A DNA stretch of 64,000 bases from Sphingobacteriales bacterium (GCA_028288165.1 JAQBOG010000033.1:62001-126000), one strand, 5' to 3'. Shown: positions 40,336-50,827, counted from the stretch's first letter. The notes: generated by a model from the letters alone, not told the origin. Numbers and translations are program-made.

Positions 40336-41316
40336 ATGAATAAACTTTCTATTTCTTCTCTTAAAGTTTTGCGCAAGCTTTATACTATCTCTTTCGGTAG
40401 TAAACCAAAGCGACCAGATTGTGAGCTAAATCCAGACAAAGCCTCTCAAATTATCTATGATGCCTTAATATCAGATAGGCCTTATATGATAGCACGTTTT
40501 GGGTCTAATGAACTTAATGCATTAATTAATTATCAAAGCGTATCTAATAAATCAAGATCACTCTACAAATATATTAAAGGAAAGCAATTTGATTGGTGGT
40601 GGAATGACGGTATTATTAAATGTTTGCATGAACTAGCTGGTTTTTTCCCTCCAACTACAAATAAAATCGAACAATTTTGCGAGTTAATATTGCAGGATAT
40701 TCCCGAGGTGGATATTTTAGGTTCTTGGCTTGCAAATGAGTTAAAGTTTGAAAAGGAATTATTGAAGGCCCAAAAAGTTCACCTTAGATTATTAGAGCCT
40801 TATTGGGCAGAAAATCATTGGTCAAGAGCCTTAGAAGGAAAAAAAATCTTAGTTGTCCATCCTTTTGCAAAGGATATTGAGCTACAGTATCAAAAAAAAG
40901 ATCTGCTGTTTAAAAAAAATATATTGCCCGAATTTCAACTGATAACAATTGAAGCAGTATTAAGTCTGGCTAATGAAAATACTAAATTTGCAGATTGGTT
41001 CGAGGCATTAGAATTTATGAAAGCTGAAATAGACAAAGTAGATTATGATATTTGCCTGATAGGATGTGGGGCATACGGATTTCCGCTAGCCGCCCATGTC
41101 AAGAGAATGGGTAAAAAAGGCTTTCATTATGGTGGCGCTCTACAGTTGCTGTTTGGCATTAAAGGCAAACGATGGGAAGATCCTAATTACGGTATAATGG
41201 ACGATTTTGTAGGTAATAAAAACTATTTGGGCTTATTTAATGATTACTGGATTTATCCTGATAAAAGCTACCAACCTAAAGGTATGGAAAAAGTTGAAGG
41301 TGGATGTTACTGGTAA
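40336..41316 (+). CDS. Putative GT-D-fold-like glycosyltransferase
   Basis: YMIARFGSNELNAL resembles the ARFGDGE motif; YDICLIGCGAYGFPLAAHVKRMGKKGFHYGGALQLLFGI. Confidence 0.5.
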   Translation: MNKLSISSLKVLRKLYTISFGSKPKRPDCELNPDKASQIIYDALISDRPYMIARFGSNELNALINYQSVSNKSRSLYKYIKGKQFDWWWNDGIIKCLHELAGFFPPTTNKIEQFCELILQDIPEVDILGSWLANELKFEKELLKAQKVHLRLLEPYWAENHWSRALEGKKILVVHPFAKDIELQYQKKDLLFKKNILPEFQLITIEAVLSLANENTKFADWFEALEFMKAEIDKVDYDICLIGCGAYGFPLAAHVKRMGKKGFHYGGALQLLFGIKGKRWEDPNYGIMDDFVGNKNYLGLFNDYWIYPDKSYQPKGMEKVEGGCYW

Positions 41317-41358
41317 ATAAATAATATACTTATCAGCGCATAATTTTAGAATCATTTA

Positions 41359-42609
41359 ATGCAAAATATAAATAAATTCACTATAAATTATATTGAGAAA
41401 AGCAAGGAACTCGTATTGCTAATTGTAATAGTGGCCGGACTACTTACCACATTTTCACTTAAAGATCCTATCGTAATTTTATTTTATACCTTTCTTTTCG
41501 TAAATTTTTATGTGTTAAATAAAAAAGAATTTAGAAATGGAAAGGAATTCTTACTGTGGCGATTATATGTAGCATATATTTTTTTTTCATGTATTGTTGG
41601 CTTGTTCTTTTTTGCAGAAATATATTTTGATTACAAAGCTTTAGTGTTTAATTTTTTTAAATTAATTCTACCTGTTATGCTGACTATTTTATTACGTAAT
41701 CCAATTTCTTTTACCATTTTTTATAAGACATGGTTGAAATGGGGAGTTATTTTGGTGCTTATTTCGATTCCGTTTATTCCGGGATATCAGGTTGGAAAGT
41801 CTTTTACGGCAATCCTGTTTTTAGCACTATTCTTCAAAGATCTTACAATAAAATACAAGTTGATTTCAATATCAATAATTCTTATTGGACTCATACTAAA
41901 TGATGGAAGCCGATCAGTTGTCGCCCGATCAGTAATATTCGGCTTGATTGCAATTGGTACCTATTTTCCTTCCATAGTGAAAAAAATAAAGCCACTAATT
42001 TTATTGGCTTTTCTTATTCCAATATTGCTTTTTTTTGCAGCAACATTTTTTAATTTTAATATTTTGGCTTTGAATAAGGATAATACAAGCTATACTATTA
42101 AGGATAATGGAGCTAGTGGTGCCGGAACTGATGGAACTAGAAGTCTTACAGCGGATACCAGGACATTTCTTTACGAAGAGTCGTTTTTATCGGCTATTCA
42201 TAACAACTATATTTTATTCGGAAGAACGCCTGCAAGAGGACATGATAGTGCGACCTTTGGGGATGGGAAGGATGGAACTCGAAAAGGAGAAAGAAATGGG
42301 GATGAGATTGGTATTTTAAATGTTTTTAATTGGCTGGGGCTTGTGGGAGTAGTTTTATATGGTAGCTGTTTTTTATATTCAATATGGCTAGGGTTATATC
42401 GATCAAGAAATCTATATACAATATATGGTGCCATGCTGCTCCAATTTTTTTGGATCTATTCCTGGTTAGAGGAAATTCAGGCTGTCAGGTGGGACTATTT
42501 GACAATTTTTTTAATTGTTCCTTTTATAACTTCCAATTCATTCCGACAAATGACGAATATCGAAATGAAAATGTTTATTAATAAGATAACTTGCATAAAA
42601 AAAGTATGA
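41359..42609 (+). CDS. O-antigen ligase/polymerase-like membrane protein (candidate Wzy)
   Basis: 416 aa multi-TM with a large periplasmic loop (FGRTPARGHDSATFGDGKDGTRKGERNGDEIGILNVFNWLGLVGVVLYG). Confidence 0.7.
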   Translation: MQNINKFTINYIEKSKELVLLIVIVAGLLTTFSLKDPIVILFYTFLFVNFYVLNKKEFRNGKEFLLWRLYVAYIFFSCIVGLFFFAEIYFDYKALVFNFFKLILPVMLTILLRNPISFTIFYKTWLKWGVILVLISIPFIPGYQVGKSFTAILFLALFFKDLTIKYKLISISIILIGLILNDGSRSVVARSVIFGLIAIGTYFPSIVKKIKPLILLAFLIPILLFFAATFFNFNILALNKDNTSYTIKDNGASGAGTDGTRSLTADTRTFLYEESFLSAIHNNYILFGRTPARGHDSATFGDGKDGTRKGERNGDEIGILNVFNWLGLVGVVLYGSCFLYSIWLGLYRSRNLYTIYGAMLLQFFWIYSWLEEIQAVRWDYLTIFLIVPFITSNSFRQMTNIEMKMFINKITCIKKV

Positions 42610-42829
42610 ACAACATATTGTAGTTTATGATTTCTGTATTTATTCACAAAAATATCTATCAAATCGTATTTCTGTATTTTTTACTGTCGAATAAAATAAA
42701 ACTTATGTGCATAGAATGCTGACGGGCTTTCAAAGGAATCAGAATGTAATTCGATTTCATTATAACGTTTGATGCAAGAGGATTTTATAGAAATTTAATT
42801 CTATTACATAATTTTTTCATATAAACTAT

Positions 42830-43085
42830 GATGCATATATTGGATCAGTCTGAAACTCAGTCACCCGTTGTAAACGTTGTTAATGCTAAATCGAGTGTTG
42901 ATAATGTGCAAATTTTCCAAAATGACACCCATCGGATTTAATGGAAAGACTTGAAATGACTCAATGATCGGAAATTTTGGCAGTTTTTTAATCGGAAGTA
43001 GAAGAATATGGGAAGTTATTCTGCCATTCTCTCTAATTTTACAGTTATCGGTAACCCTGCGATTATTGTAAGAGAAATTGGTATA
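42830..43085 (+). pseudogene. Remnant of a hexapeptide-repeat acyltransferase (NeuD/serine-acetyltransferase-like C-terminus)
   Basis: Fragments VVNAKSSVDN..., MIGNFGSFLIGS and MGSYSAILSNFTVIGNPAIIVREIG in different frames; the last is the typical hexapeptide-transferase C-terminal xVxGNPAxxxRE. Confidence 0.5.
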
Positions 43086-43100
43086 TATATATATAAAATC

Positions 43101-44081
43101 ATGAAACCACTTACTTTAGTTATAACAACCTATAATAGAAAACAACCCCTGCTCACTATGCTTAAAAGTATTGAAAGGCAAGGGCAGATTAAAGAGTATA
43201 ATTTAATAATCTCAAATAATAATTCAAATTATAATGTTGAAGAATGGGTGAAACAAAATGTGTCAAAGTCTTTTTTTGATAATATTCAGTTTTATAATAG
43301 AGCTCATAATATAGGTGGAGATTTAAATATAGCCTTTAGTTTTCAACTATGTAAAACAAAATGGATGTGGTTACTTTCTGACGATGATTATATAACTTTA
43401 GGTGCTATTAATATAGTTCTAAATGATATAATGAAATATAGTGAAATTTCGATGCTTAAATACTCAATTGATGGAAATCTTCCATATTTAGAATCTTTTG
43501 TCAATTCTTTAGATCTTTTTTTTGATTATTATATTGAGCATAAATACTCTGCAGGCGAGATGATTTTTATGTCGAATAATGTATTTAACTTAGACGCTTT
43601 AGGAAAATATTTAGGTTTTGCTCCAATGGCAGCCCATACTTATATGTCGCAATTGGTTCCTACACTTTTTGCCCTTATAAAAGATAATGCATTAGTTGCT
43701 TTTAGACCAAATCCAATTATTCACTATCATTTTTCAGGTTCAAGCTATAATTCTTCTAAGGCCGAGGCTGGTTTTGCCAACATAATAACTTTCTTAGACC
43801 TAAATAAATCTCAAGCCTCGAAAATCAGAAAGTTATTCCGTAAAAATAATCAGTTTCCGATACTACTTTTTGTGCAAAAGGAAGAAAATAAATATATAAA
43901 AAGACTATTATATTGGAGGATCTTCAATAGCTATTATAGTTTTTTCAATTTAAGAGATTTGTTCTATTTTATAGTTTTTTATGTATGTGATGTTTTTAGT
44001 ATAAAATTAGAGAATATTCAAACGTTATATCATAGATTTAAAAAAATTAATGAAAATACTTCATATACTTCACGAGCTTAA
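43101..44081 (+). CDS. Glycosyltransferase family 2
   Basis: MKPLTLVITTYNRKQPLLTMLKSI; WLLSDDDYITL. Start revised from 43008 because the first 31 codons belong to the upstream remnant. Confidence 0.85.
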   Translation: MKPLTLVITTYNRKQPLLTMLKSIERQGQIKEYNLIISNNNSNYNVEEWVKQNVSKSFFDNIQFYNRAHNIGGDLNIAFSFQLCKTKWMWLLSDDDYITLGAINIVLNDIMKYSEISMLKYSIDGNLPYLESFVNSLDLFFDYYIEHKYSAGEMIFMSNNVFNLDALGKYLGFAPMAAHTYMSQLVPTLFALIKDNALVAFRPNPIIHYHFSGSSYNSSKAEAGFANIITFLDLNKSQASKIRKLFRKNNQFPILLFVQKEENKYIKRLLYWRIFNSYYSFFNLRDLFYFIVFYVCDVFSIKLENIQTLYHRFKKINENTSYTSRA

Positions 44082-45162
44082 GTTCTCGGGTGCAGAGATT
44101 ATGTATGTTGATGCAGCACCCGTATTTAGGGAAAAAGGATGTGAACTTTCAGTAGTAGCTACAGCACTCAATTTGGGGGAGTATGCCAAATATTTTGAAA
44201 AAGCAGAATACACCCTTTTTCATAAACCTTATCCTCCTTTAAAAAATTATTTCAAAAGAATTATATATTACATTTGGGTCATTAAGCTTTTAAAACACGA
44301 GAAGTACGATGTAGTTCATATCCATTCAAATAATTCCATGTGGGGTATGGCTCTTTGTGCATGGGTAGCAGGCAAGCGTTCAGTTTATACTTTTCATAAT
44401 GTATTCCCCACTCATTTTTATTCTTACCCCTACCATATTTTGTTACGTTTGTCAGCGAAGCACATCTTCAAATGTCGCTTTCAAAGCATTAGCGATTCAG
44501 TTTATGAACATGAATTAAACTTGTATCATAATAAAACTACGAAAATTTATAATTGGTATGGCAGCAACAGATATTATCCTCCTATAACCGGTGAAAAAAC
44601 TTTAATTCGTAAAAAATTAGAAATTTCAAAAGATGCCTTAGTGCTAATTTCTGTAGGTGGTTGTAGTCCTGTTAAAAGACACTCGGATATAGTTAAGGCC
44701 TTACCAATTATCCTTAAAGAATTTCCTAACACTATTTATTTGCACTTGGGAACAGGGATATCTTTACATGAGGAAATAAATTTAGCTAACGAATTAAAGG
44801 TAGAAGAGCATATACGATTTGAAGGGAATCAAACAGACGTTCGCGAGTATCTTATTGCATCCGATATTTATCTAATGCCTAGTAAATTCGAAGGTATTTC
44901 AATTACTACTATTGAAGCATTGGCCTGTATGATACCATCTGTTCTTTATAATGTACCAGGCCTCAGAGATTTTAACAAAACAAGAGAGTGCTCAATTCTA
45001 GTTGATGAAAATTTTGAGATACTGGCAAAAAGTATTGTCCAATTATTTAAAGATATGACCAAGCAAACTGAAATCTCAGTTAATGGCAAATATCTTGTTG
45101 ATAAAGATTACAATATGAAAACGAATGTCCAAAAAATATATAATTTGTATGTGGAAAAATGA
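44050..45162 (+). CDS. Glycosyltransferase family 4
   Basis: ILHILHELKFSGAEIMYVDA; LYLMPSKFEGISITTIEALACMIPSVLYNVPGLRDF-type C-terminus. Confidence 0.9.
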   Translation: MKILHILHELKFSGAEIMYVDAAPVFREKGCELSVVATALNLGEYAKYFEKAEYTLFHKPYPPLKNYFKRIIYYIWVIKLLKHEKYDVVHIHSNNSMWGMALCAWVAGKRSVYTFHNVFPTHFYSYPYHILLRLSAKHIFKCRFQSISDSVYEHELNLYHNKTTKIYNWYGSNRYYPPITGEKTLIRKKLEISKDALVLISVGGCSPVKRHSDIVKALPIILKEFPNTIYLHLGTGISLHEEINLANELKVEEHIRFEGNQTDVREYLIASDIYLMPSKFEGISITTIEALACMIPSVLYNVPGLRDFNKTRECSILVDENFEILAKSIVQLFKDMTKQTEISVNGKYLVDKDYNMKTNVQKIYNLYVEK

Positions 45163-45989
45163 AGCAAATAGCCGTACTCCTAACCTGCCACAATCGCAAA
45201 GAGAAAACATTGCCGTGTCTTAAGTCTGTCTTTGCACAAGTGGGTTTAAACTCTACATTTCAGCTGGAGGTATTTTTAGTGGACGACGCTTCTACAGACG
45301 GTACGGCTATTGATGTAAAAAAAAACTTTCCGGATGTTCATATTATACCCGGGGACGGCAACTTGTTCTGGAACAGAGGTATGTATTTAGCATGGCAGAC
45401 TGCATCAGAAAAAAAATATTATGATTATTATCTTTGGCTCAATGATGATACGATGGTATTCGAAAATGCAGTACTGTCGCTATTAATTAATCATCCTCAA
45501 AATGCAATTATTTGTGGGTCAACAAACTCTATTATTACTAACAAAGTAACCTATGGGGGATATGACAAAAGGACTAAAATGATAATTGCTCCCACAAATA
45601 ATTTTCAGCCTTGCCACTATTTTAATGGTAATTGTGTTTTGGTACCTCACCCGGTTTTTGAAAAATTAGGGAACCTTGATCCTATTTTTCATCACGCCGT
45701 TGGAGATTTTGATTATGGTCTCCGAGCAAAAAAAATAGGTATTGAGCTCTTCATAGCTCCAACCATCATAGGAACCTGTGAAAGTCATACGGAAGTTCCC
45801 AGATGGCGTTCGCCGTCTAATGGTTTCATGAGCAGAATAAAAAATCTTTACTCAGCCTCAAGTGGGTGCTATCCACCACAATTTTTTGTTTTTGAAAGAA
45901 GACACCATGGTTTGTTCTTAGCAATTGTCCATTTATTTTCGATTCATTTGAGAGCTACCATCCCTCGTTTATGGGAAAACAGACACTGA
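45159..45989 (+). CDS. Glycosyltransferase family 2
   Basis: IAVLLTCHNRKEKTLPCLKSV; VFLVDDASTDGTA; YYLWLNDDTMVF. Confidence 0.9.
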   Translation: MKQIAVLLTCHNRKEKTLPCLKSVFAQVGLNSTFQLEVFLVDDASTDGTAIDVKKNFPDVHIIPGDGNLFWNRGMYLAWQTASEKKYYDYYLWLNDDTMVFENAVLSLLINHPQNAIICGSTNSIITNKVTYGGYDKRTKMIIAPTNNFQPCHYFNGNCVLVPHPVFEKLGNLDPIFHHAVGDFDYGLRAKKIGIELFIAPTIIGTCESHTEVPRWRSPSNGFMSRIKNLYSASSGCYPPQFFVFERRHHGLFLAIVHLFSIHLRATIPRLWENRH

Positions 45990-46011
45990 CATAAAAAAAA
46001 ATTAACACCTA

Positions 46012-46282
46012 ATGAAGCCCTTACCGTTATTTTTGTCTATAATAGACAATTACCCGCAAACCCTAGAAGCGTTAAAATCGAACAATTTAGCAAGAGATAA
46101 CGATTTAATTCTTCTCCGATACGTCAAAGGATGTTGAAGGGCTCTCAGCTGTTAATGATGTACCTTATTACAAACTATTAAAGGTTCAAAAGTGTTTGAA
46201 TTTGCAGGGTTCTAAAACACTGGAGGGCTAAAATCAATCTATAAAGTTTGTGATATATAAACAATATATAGAACAGTTTTAA
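46012..46282 (+). pseudogene. Decayed N-terminal fragment of a family-2-like glycosyltransferase
   Basis: Three-frame reading: NEALTVIFVYNRQLPA / PQTLEALKSNNLARDNDLI / FSDTSKDVEGLSAVNDVPYYKLLKVQ... . It resembles the N-terminus of the intact gene at 47527 (PVIIFTYKRIGSLKLVLESLNKCALIERTEIIIFSDAAKGNGDEQEVSAVRNYL). Confidence 0.75.
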
Positions 46283-46317
46283 AAATTTAAAAGTGCACTA
46301 GTAAGAAGCTAATTAAA

Positions 46318-47526
46318 ATGAATAAAATACTTTTGTCAGCGTTCGCATGCGATCCATTAAAAGGTTCTGAATCAGGAAATGGCTGGAATTGGGCAATCGG
46401 TCTTGCTCAAAAACAATTTGAAGTCCATTGCCTTACTAGGCAAATTAACAGGCAAAATATTGAAAAACATTCAATACCAGACAATTTATATTTCCATTAT
46501 ATTACTTTACCGTTGGGCTTAGAGTTTCTTTACTCATACTCCCAAGCTACTATGTATATTTATTACTTGATTTGGCAGTGGTTGGGTTACGTTAAAAGTA
46601 AAAAGCTTCATAAAAAAAAAAATTTCCATATTGCTCATCACGTCACTTGGGGAAGTCTACAAATGGGTTCCTTTTTATACATGTTAGGAATTCCTTTCAT
46701 TTTCGGTCCAGCTGGCGGAGGCCAAAGTGCCCCAGTTGCATTCCAACGATATTTTAAGAAGCAGTGGTCTTCAGAGGTAAAAAGAGAGTTTATCGCTAAG
46801 TTGCTGTTAAAATTTAATCCAGGATTCAACCAAATGATTAGAAAAGCAAAAATGGTGTTAGTTTCAAATTCCGAAACTTTTAAATTAGCGACGAAAGTTG
46901 GTGCAAAATGCAGCTTGACTTTTGACGCAGCCGTCGCAGAAAGCTTTTTTCCTCAAACGTTTACACCTAAATCTCCTAAGCCCGGCAACTTAAAACTTCT
47001 TTGGGTTGGTCGTTTTATGCCACGTAAGGGCGTTTTATTATTAATCGAGGTAATGAAGGAGCTGCAAGCCTATCCAAATATAACTTTGACATTAGTTGGG
47101 GATGGGGAAATGGCAAATGAAATTCAAAAGTTGATCTTAGATGAAAAGATTTCTGATAGGATATTTATGATTGGTAGAGTTCCATTTGACCAGGTGAAGG
47201 ATTTCTATTTGAGTCACGATGTCTTTTTTTTTGCTTCCCTAAGGGATTCATGTCCCGCCCAATTGATAGAAGCAATGGCATATGGCCTCCCCATAGTCAC
47301 TCTAAATCTGCATGGACAATCTTTGATAGTTAATCAAGAAACGGGAATAAGGTGCAGTTGTGAAACTCCTGAGATAGCTATATCCGAATTAAAAGAAGCT
47401 GTAATCCAGTTATTTAATAATCCAGAAACCGTAAGAACTATGAGCCAGGCAGCTTACAAATTTGCAAAAAAGCAAACTTGGACCGAAAAAATTGAGACCA
47501 TCATTGCAAAGTATTACATTGATTAA
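46318..47526 (+). CDS. Glycosyltransferase family 4
   Basis: ILLSAFACDPLKGSESGNGWNWAIGLA; LLWVGRFMPRKGVLLLIEVM; DSCPAQLIEAMAYGLPIVTL. Confidence 0.9.
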   Translation: MNKILLSAFACDPLKGSESGNGWNWAIGLAQKQFEVHCLTRQINRQNIEKHSIPDNLYFHYITLPLGLEFLYSYSQATMYIYYLIWQWLGYVKSKKLHKKKNFHIAHHVTWGSLQMGSFLYMLGIPFIFGPAGGGQSAPVAFQRYFKKQWSSEVKREFIAKLLLKFNPGFNQMIRKAKMVLVSNSETFKLATKVGAKCSLTFDAAVAESFFPQTFTPKSPKPGNLKLLWVGRFMPRKGVLLLIEVMKELQAYPNITLTLVGDGEMANEIQKLILDEKISDRIFMIGRVPFDQVKDFYLSHDVFFFASLRDSCPAQLIEAMAYGLPIVTLNLHGQSLIVNQETGIRCSCETPEIAISELKEAVIQLFNNPETVRTMSQAAYKFAKKQTWTEKIETIIAKYYID

Positions 47527-48450
47527 ATGTATACACTAGCGCCCGTTATCATATTTACGTACAAGAGGATTGGTTCTCTTAAGCTTGTATTAGAATCCCT
47601 AAACAAATGTGCATTAATTGAAAGAACTGAAATTATTATTTTTTCTGATGCTGCAAAAGGGAATGGCGATGAACAAGAGGTTAGTGCAGTTCGAAATTAT
47701 TTGATCGGTATCGAGAGTCCGAATATAAAGCTAAATTTCTCGGAAGAAAATTATGGTCTAGCCAAATCTATAATTGGTGGGGTTACTAAGATATTAAACC
47801 AATATCACAAAGTAATAGTACTAGAAGATGATTTGACCGTATCAACAAATTTTTTAATTTATATGAACAATGCATTAGATCATTACCAGAATAATAGTAA
47901 TATATTCTCTATTGCGGGATATAGTGTTCCAATTACTGCCCCAGACGATTACCCATACGACGTATATTTTTTTCTACGGGCTTCATCATGGGGCTGGGCA
48001 ACTTGGAACGACCGTTGGACAACAATTGATTGGGAAGTAAATGATTATGAGGAATTCATCAAAAATAAAGATAGAATCAAAGCTTTTAATGAAGGCGGAA
48101 GTGACATGTTTAATATGTTGAAAAAGCAGATGAATGGTAAGATTAACTCATGGGCAATCCGGTGGTGTTATCACCAGTTTCGAACTAAAAGCCTCACAGT
48201 ATACCCGGTTGTATCTAAAATCAAGAATATTGGATTCAGTGAGATGGCCACCCATTCAAATGTATATAATAGATATAAAACATTGTTAGATACTGGGAAT
48301 ACTCTTCACTTTAATTTCCCTAGCACAGCAATTGTAGATCAACACTTCACCGTTCAATTTCAACATTTTTATAGTATTAGAACCCGATTTATTAATAAGA
48401 TTAGGACTTTATTATATAAAGTCGGATTCATAAGCAACAAGAATGATTAA
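47527..48450 (+). CDS. Glycosyltransferase family 2-like (GNT-I-like) sugar transferase
   Basis: APVIIFTYKRIGSLKLVLESL; KVIVLEDDLTVSTNFLIYMNNAL; RASSWGWATWNDRW. Confidence 0.85.
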   Translation: MYTLAPVIIFTYKRIGSLKLVLESLNKCALIERTEIIIFSDAAKGNGDEQEVSAVRNYLIGIESPNIKLNFSEENYGLAKSIIGGVTKILNQYHKVIVLEDDLTVSTNFLIYMNNALDHYQNNSNIFSIAGYSVPITAPDDYPYDVYFFLRASSWGWATWNDRWTTIDWEVNDYEEFIKNKDRIKAFNEGGSDMFNMLKKQMNGKINSWAIRWCYHQFRTKSLTVYPVVSKIKNIGFSEMATHSNVYNRYKTLLDTGNTLHFNFPSTAIVDQHFTVQFQHFYSIRTRFINKIRTLLYKVGFISNKND

Positions 48451-49588
48451 TACAAAAAAAACGATTCTATTTATTTTGCACCTACCGCCCCCAATACACG
48501 GTGCTTCACTTATAAGTACATTTATAAAAGAGAGTAAGATTATAAATCAAACATTCAACGCGGAATATATTAATCTTACAACGGCGTCAAGCCTCAATGA
48601 TATTGGTAAAAAGAATTATAATAAATTAATCACTTCAATTAAACTCTATTACAAAACACTTAAAAGTCTTCTTACGAACAAACATGATCTCACCTTTTTA
48701 TCTATTACATCCCATGGGCCGGGTTTTTACAAAGATTTAATAGTTGTAGTGATGTTGAAATACTTCAACAAGAACATTATTTATCTATTTAACAATAAAG
48801 GGGTTCTAGAAAATAGTTATTCATTCATCAACAATTATTTATACAAGTTCGTATTTAAAAATACCAAAAGCATTGTTAATTCTAAGTTCCTAAGATTTGA
48901 TATTGATAAATATGTTTTCCATGATAATATTTATGTCTGCGCAAACGGCATTCCATTAGCGAATAGAGAAGTTGAAGATAATTTGGAAGAAAAGGGCGAA
49001 CGAAATCTCGTAAAGTTGCTTTTCCTATCAAATATGATGATCGAAAAAGGTGTTTATGTATTACTTGCAGCATGTGAAATTCTACATAGGAACGGATGTA
49101 ACTTTGAATGCCATTTTGTAGGTGATTGGTCTGACATCACCAAGAAAGAATTTAATTCTAAAAAAAACGAAGCGGGCTTAGGGCATTGTGTATTTGCACA
49201 TGGGAAAAAATATGGTGAAGAAAAGTACCATTATTTACATGATTCCGATTTGTTCGTTTTTCCAACTTACTATCATAACGAATGCTTCCCGTTAGTGCTA
49301 TTAGAAGCGATGCAATTTGGACTCCCGATAATATCGACTAACGAAGGAGGGATCAGAGACATAATTGAAGATGGCAAGACAGGTTATTTAGTTGAAAAAA
49401 AAGATGCCTCCTCCTTAGCAGAAAAAATAGAATTTCTTATTAAACGACCAGAAATACGTAGACACATGGCTCTATTAGCGAAAAAAAGGTTTACTGAAGA
49501 GTTCACCCTTAGGATATTCGAAACTAACTTAATTAAGATACTTAATGAAGCAATGCGATTGCGAAAAGATATAAATTTCAATACTTAA
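48443..49588 (+). CDS. Glycosyltransferase family 4
   Basis: FILHLPPPIHGASLISTFI; HDSDLFVFPTYYHNECFPLVLLEAMQFGLPIISTNEGGI. Confidence 0.9.
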   Translation: MINTKKTILFILHLPPPIHGASLISTFIKESKIINQTFNAEYINLTTASSLNDIGKKNYNKLITSIKLYYKTLKSLLTNKHDLTFLSITSHGPGFYKDLIVVVMLKYFNKNIIYLFNNKGVLENSYSFINNYLYKFVFKNTKSIVNSKFLRFDIDKYVFHDNIYVCANGIPLANREVEDNLEEKGERNLVKLLFLSNMMIEKGVYVLLAACEILHRNGCNFECHFVGDWSDITKKEFNSKKNEAGLGHCVFAHGKKYGEEKYHYLHDSDLFVFPTYYHNECFPLVLLEAMQFGLPIISTNEGGIRDIIEDGKTGYLVEKKDASSLAEKIEFLIKRPEIRRHMALLAKKRFTEEFTLRIFETNLIKILNEAMRLRKDINFNT

Positions 49589-49667
49589 TAAATCTTATTA
49601 AATAATGATTCCAAAGTTAATAAAGTCAAAAATTATTATTTTCAATAAAACAATTTAACGATTATTC

Positions 49668-50783
49668 ATGAACAAAAAAGCCCTTTTAACAGGCGTAACA
49701 GGCCAAGATGGTGCCTATCTTACAGAACTTTTACTTTCAAAAGGATACGAAGTTCATGGTATTAAAAGAAGAAGTTCTTTATTCAACACAGATCGTATTG
49801 ATCACTTGTATCAAGATCCACATGATGAAAATAGGAATTTTATTCTTCATTATGGTGATTTGACAGACTCTACAAATTTAATTAGAGTGATCCAACAAGT
49901 TCAACCGGACGAGATATACAATCTGGGGGCAATGTCACACGTGCAAGTGAGCTTTGATGTGCCTGAATATACTGCAAATGCAGATGGCATTGGCACTTTA
50001 CGTATCCTTGAGGCTGTGCGTTTGTTAGGTTTGTCAAAAAAGACCAAGATTTATCAGGCTTCTACATCTGAACTTTATGGTTTAGTTCAAGCTGTACCTC
50101 AGAGTGAAACTACGCCGTTTTATCCTCGTTCACCTTATGCAGTGGCTAAAATGTATGCATATTGGATAACTGTAAACTATCGGGAAGCATACGGCATTTT
50201 CGCAAGTAATGGAATTTTATTCAATCACGAAAGCCCGTTAAGAGGTGAAACTTTTGTTACTAGAAAAATTACCCGAGGGGTTGCAAAAATTGGCCTTAAA
50301 CTTCAAGATAAACTATACTTAGGTAATTTAGATGCTAAAAGAGACTGGGGTCATGCTAAAGATTACGTGGAGGCTATGTACTTGATTCTTCAGCAAGATA
50401 TAGCCGAAGACTATGTAATAGCAACTGGAATTACAACTCCTGTAAGAGAATTTGTTAGAATGGCATTCAATGAGATTGGTGTGGAAATTGAATTTAGAGG
50501 CGAAGGTGTTGATGAAAGAGGCTATATTAAATCTTGTAATAATGCAGCATACCAGTTAGAAATTGGTAAGGAGGTAGTAGCGGTAGATCCAAAATATTTC
50601 AGACCTACAGAAGTTGATTTATTGATTGGTGATCCTACAAAAAGTCAAACTAAGTTAGGCTGGAAACCCAAATACGATTTGGCAGCACTCGTAAAAGAGA
50701 TGATGGAGTCGGATGTCCTTTTGTTCAAGCGTGAAAAGCTTCTTAAAGAGTCGGGGTATGACATCAAGAATCAATTCGAATAG
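49668..50783 (+). CDS. gmd: GDP-mannose 4,6-dehydratase
   Basis: [99 protein letters not shown]. Confidence 0.97.
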   Translation: MNKKALLTGVTGQDGAYLTELLLSKGYEVHGIKRRSSLFNTDRIDHLYQDPHDENRNFILHYGDLTDSTNLIRVIQQVQPDEIYNLGAMSHVQVSFDVPEYTANADGIGTLRILEAVRLLGLSKKTKIYQASTSELYGLVQAVPQSETTPFYPRSPYAVAKMYAYWITVNYREAYGIFASNGILFNHESPLRGETFVTRKITRGVAKIGLKLQDKLYLGNLDAKRDWGHAKDYVEAMYLILQQDIAEDYVIATGITTPVREFVRMAFNEIGVEIEFRGEGVDERGYIKSCNNAAYQLEIGKEVVAVDPKYFRPTEVDLLIGDPTKSQTKLGWKPKYDLAALVKEMMESDVLLFKREKLLKESGYDIKNQFE

Positions 50784-50799
50784 CCGGTGATTACTTAGA

Positions 50800-50827
50800 G
50801 GGAACTGGTTCACCAAGATAAGTTCCC
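50800..50827 (+). terminator. Candidate hairpin after gmd
   Basis: GGGAACT-N14-AGTTCCC with nested GGTTCACC; no strong T-run directly after. Confidence 0.3.

Noticed and set aside
42610-42830. Possible ncRNA or riboswitch in the wzy-GT gap
   Set aside because: AT-rich with no convincing structured element; the right part is better explained as an acyltransferase remnant.
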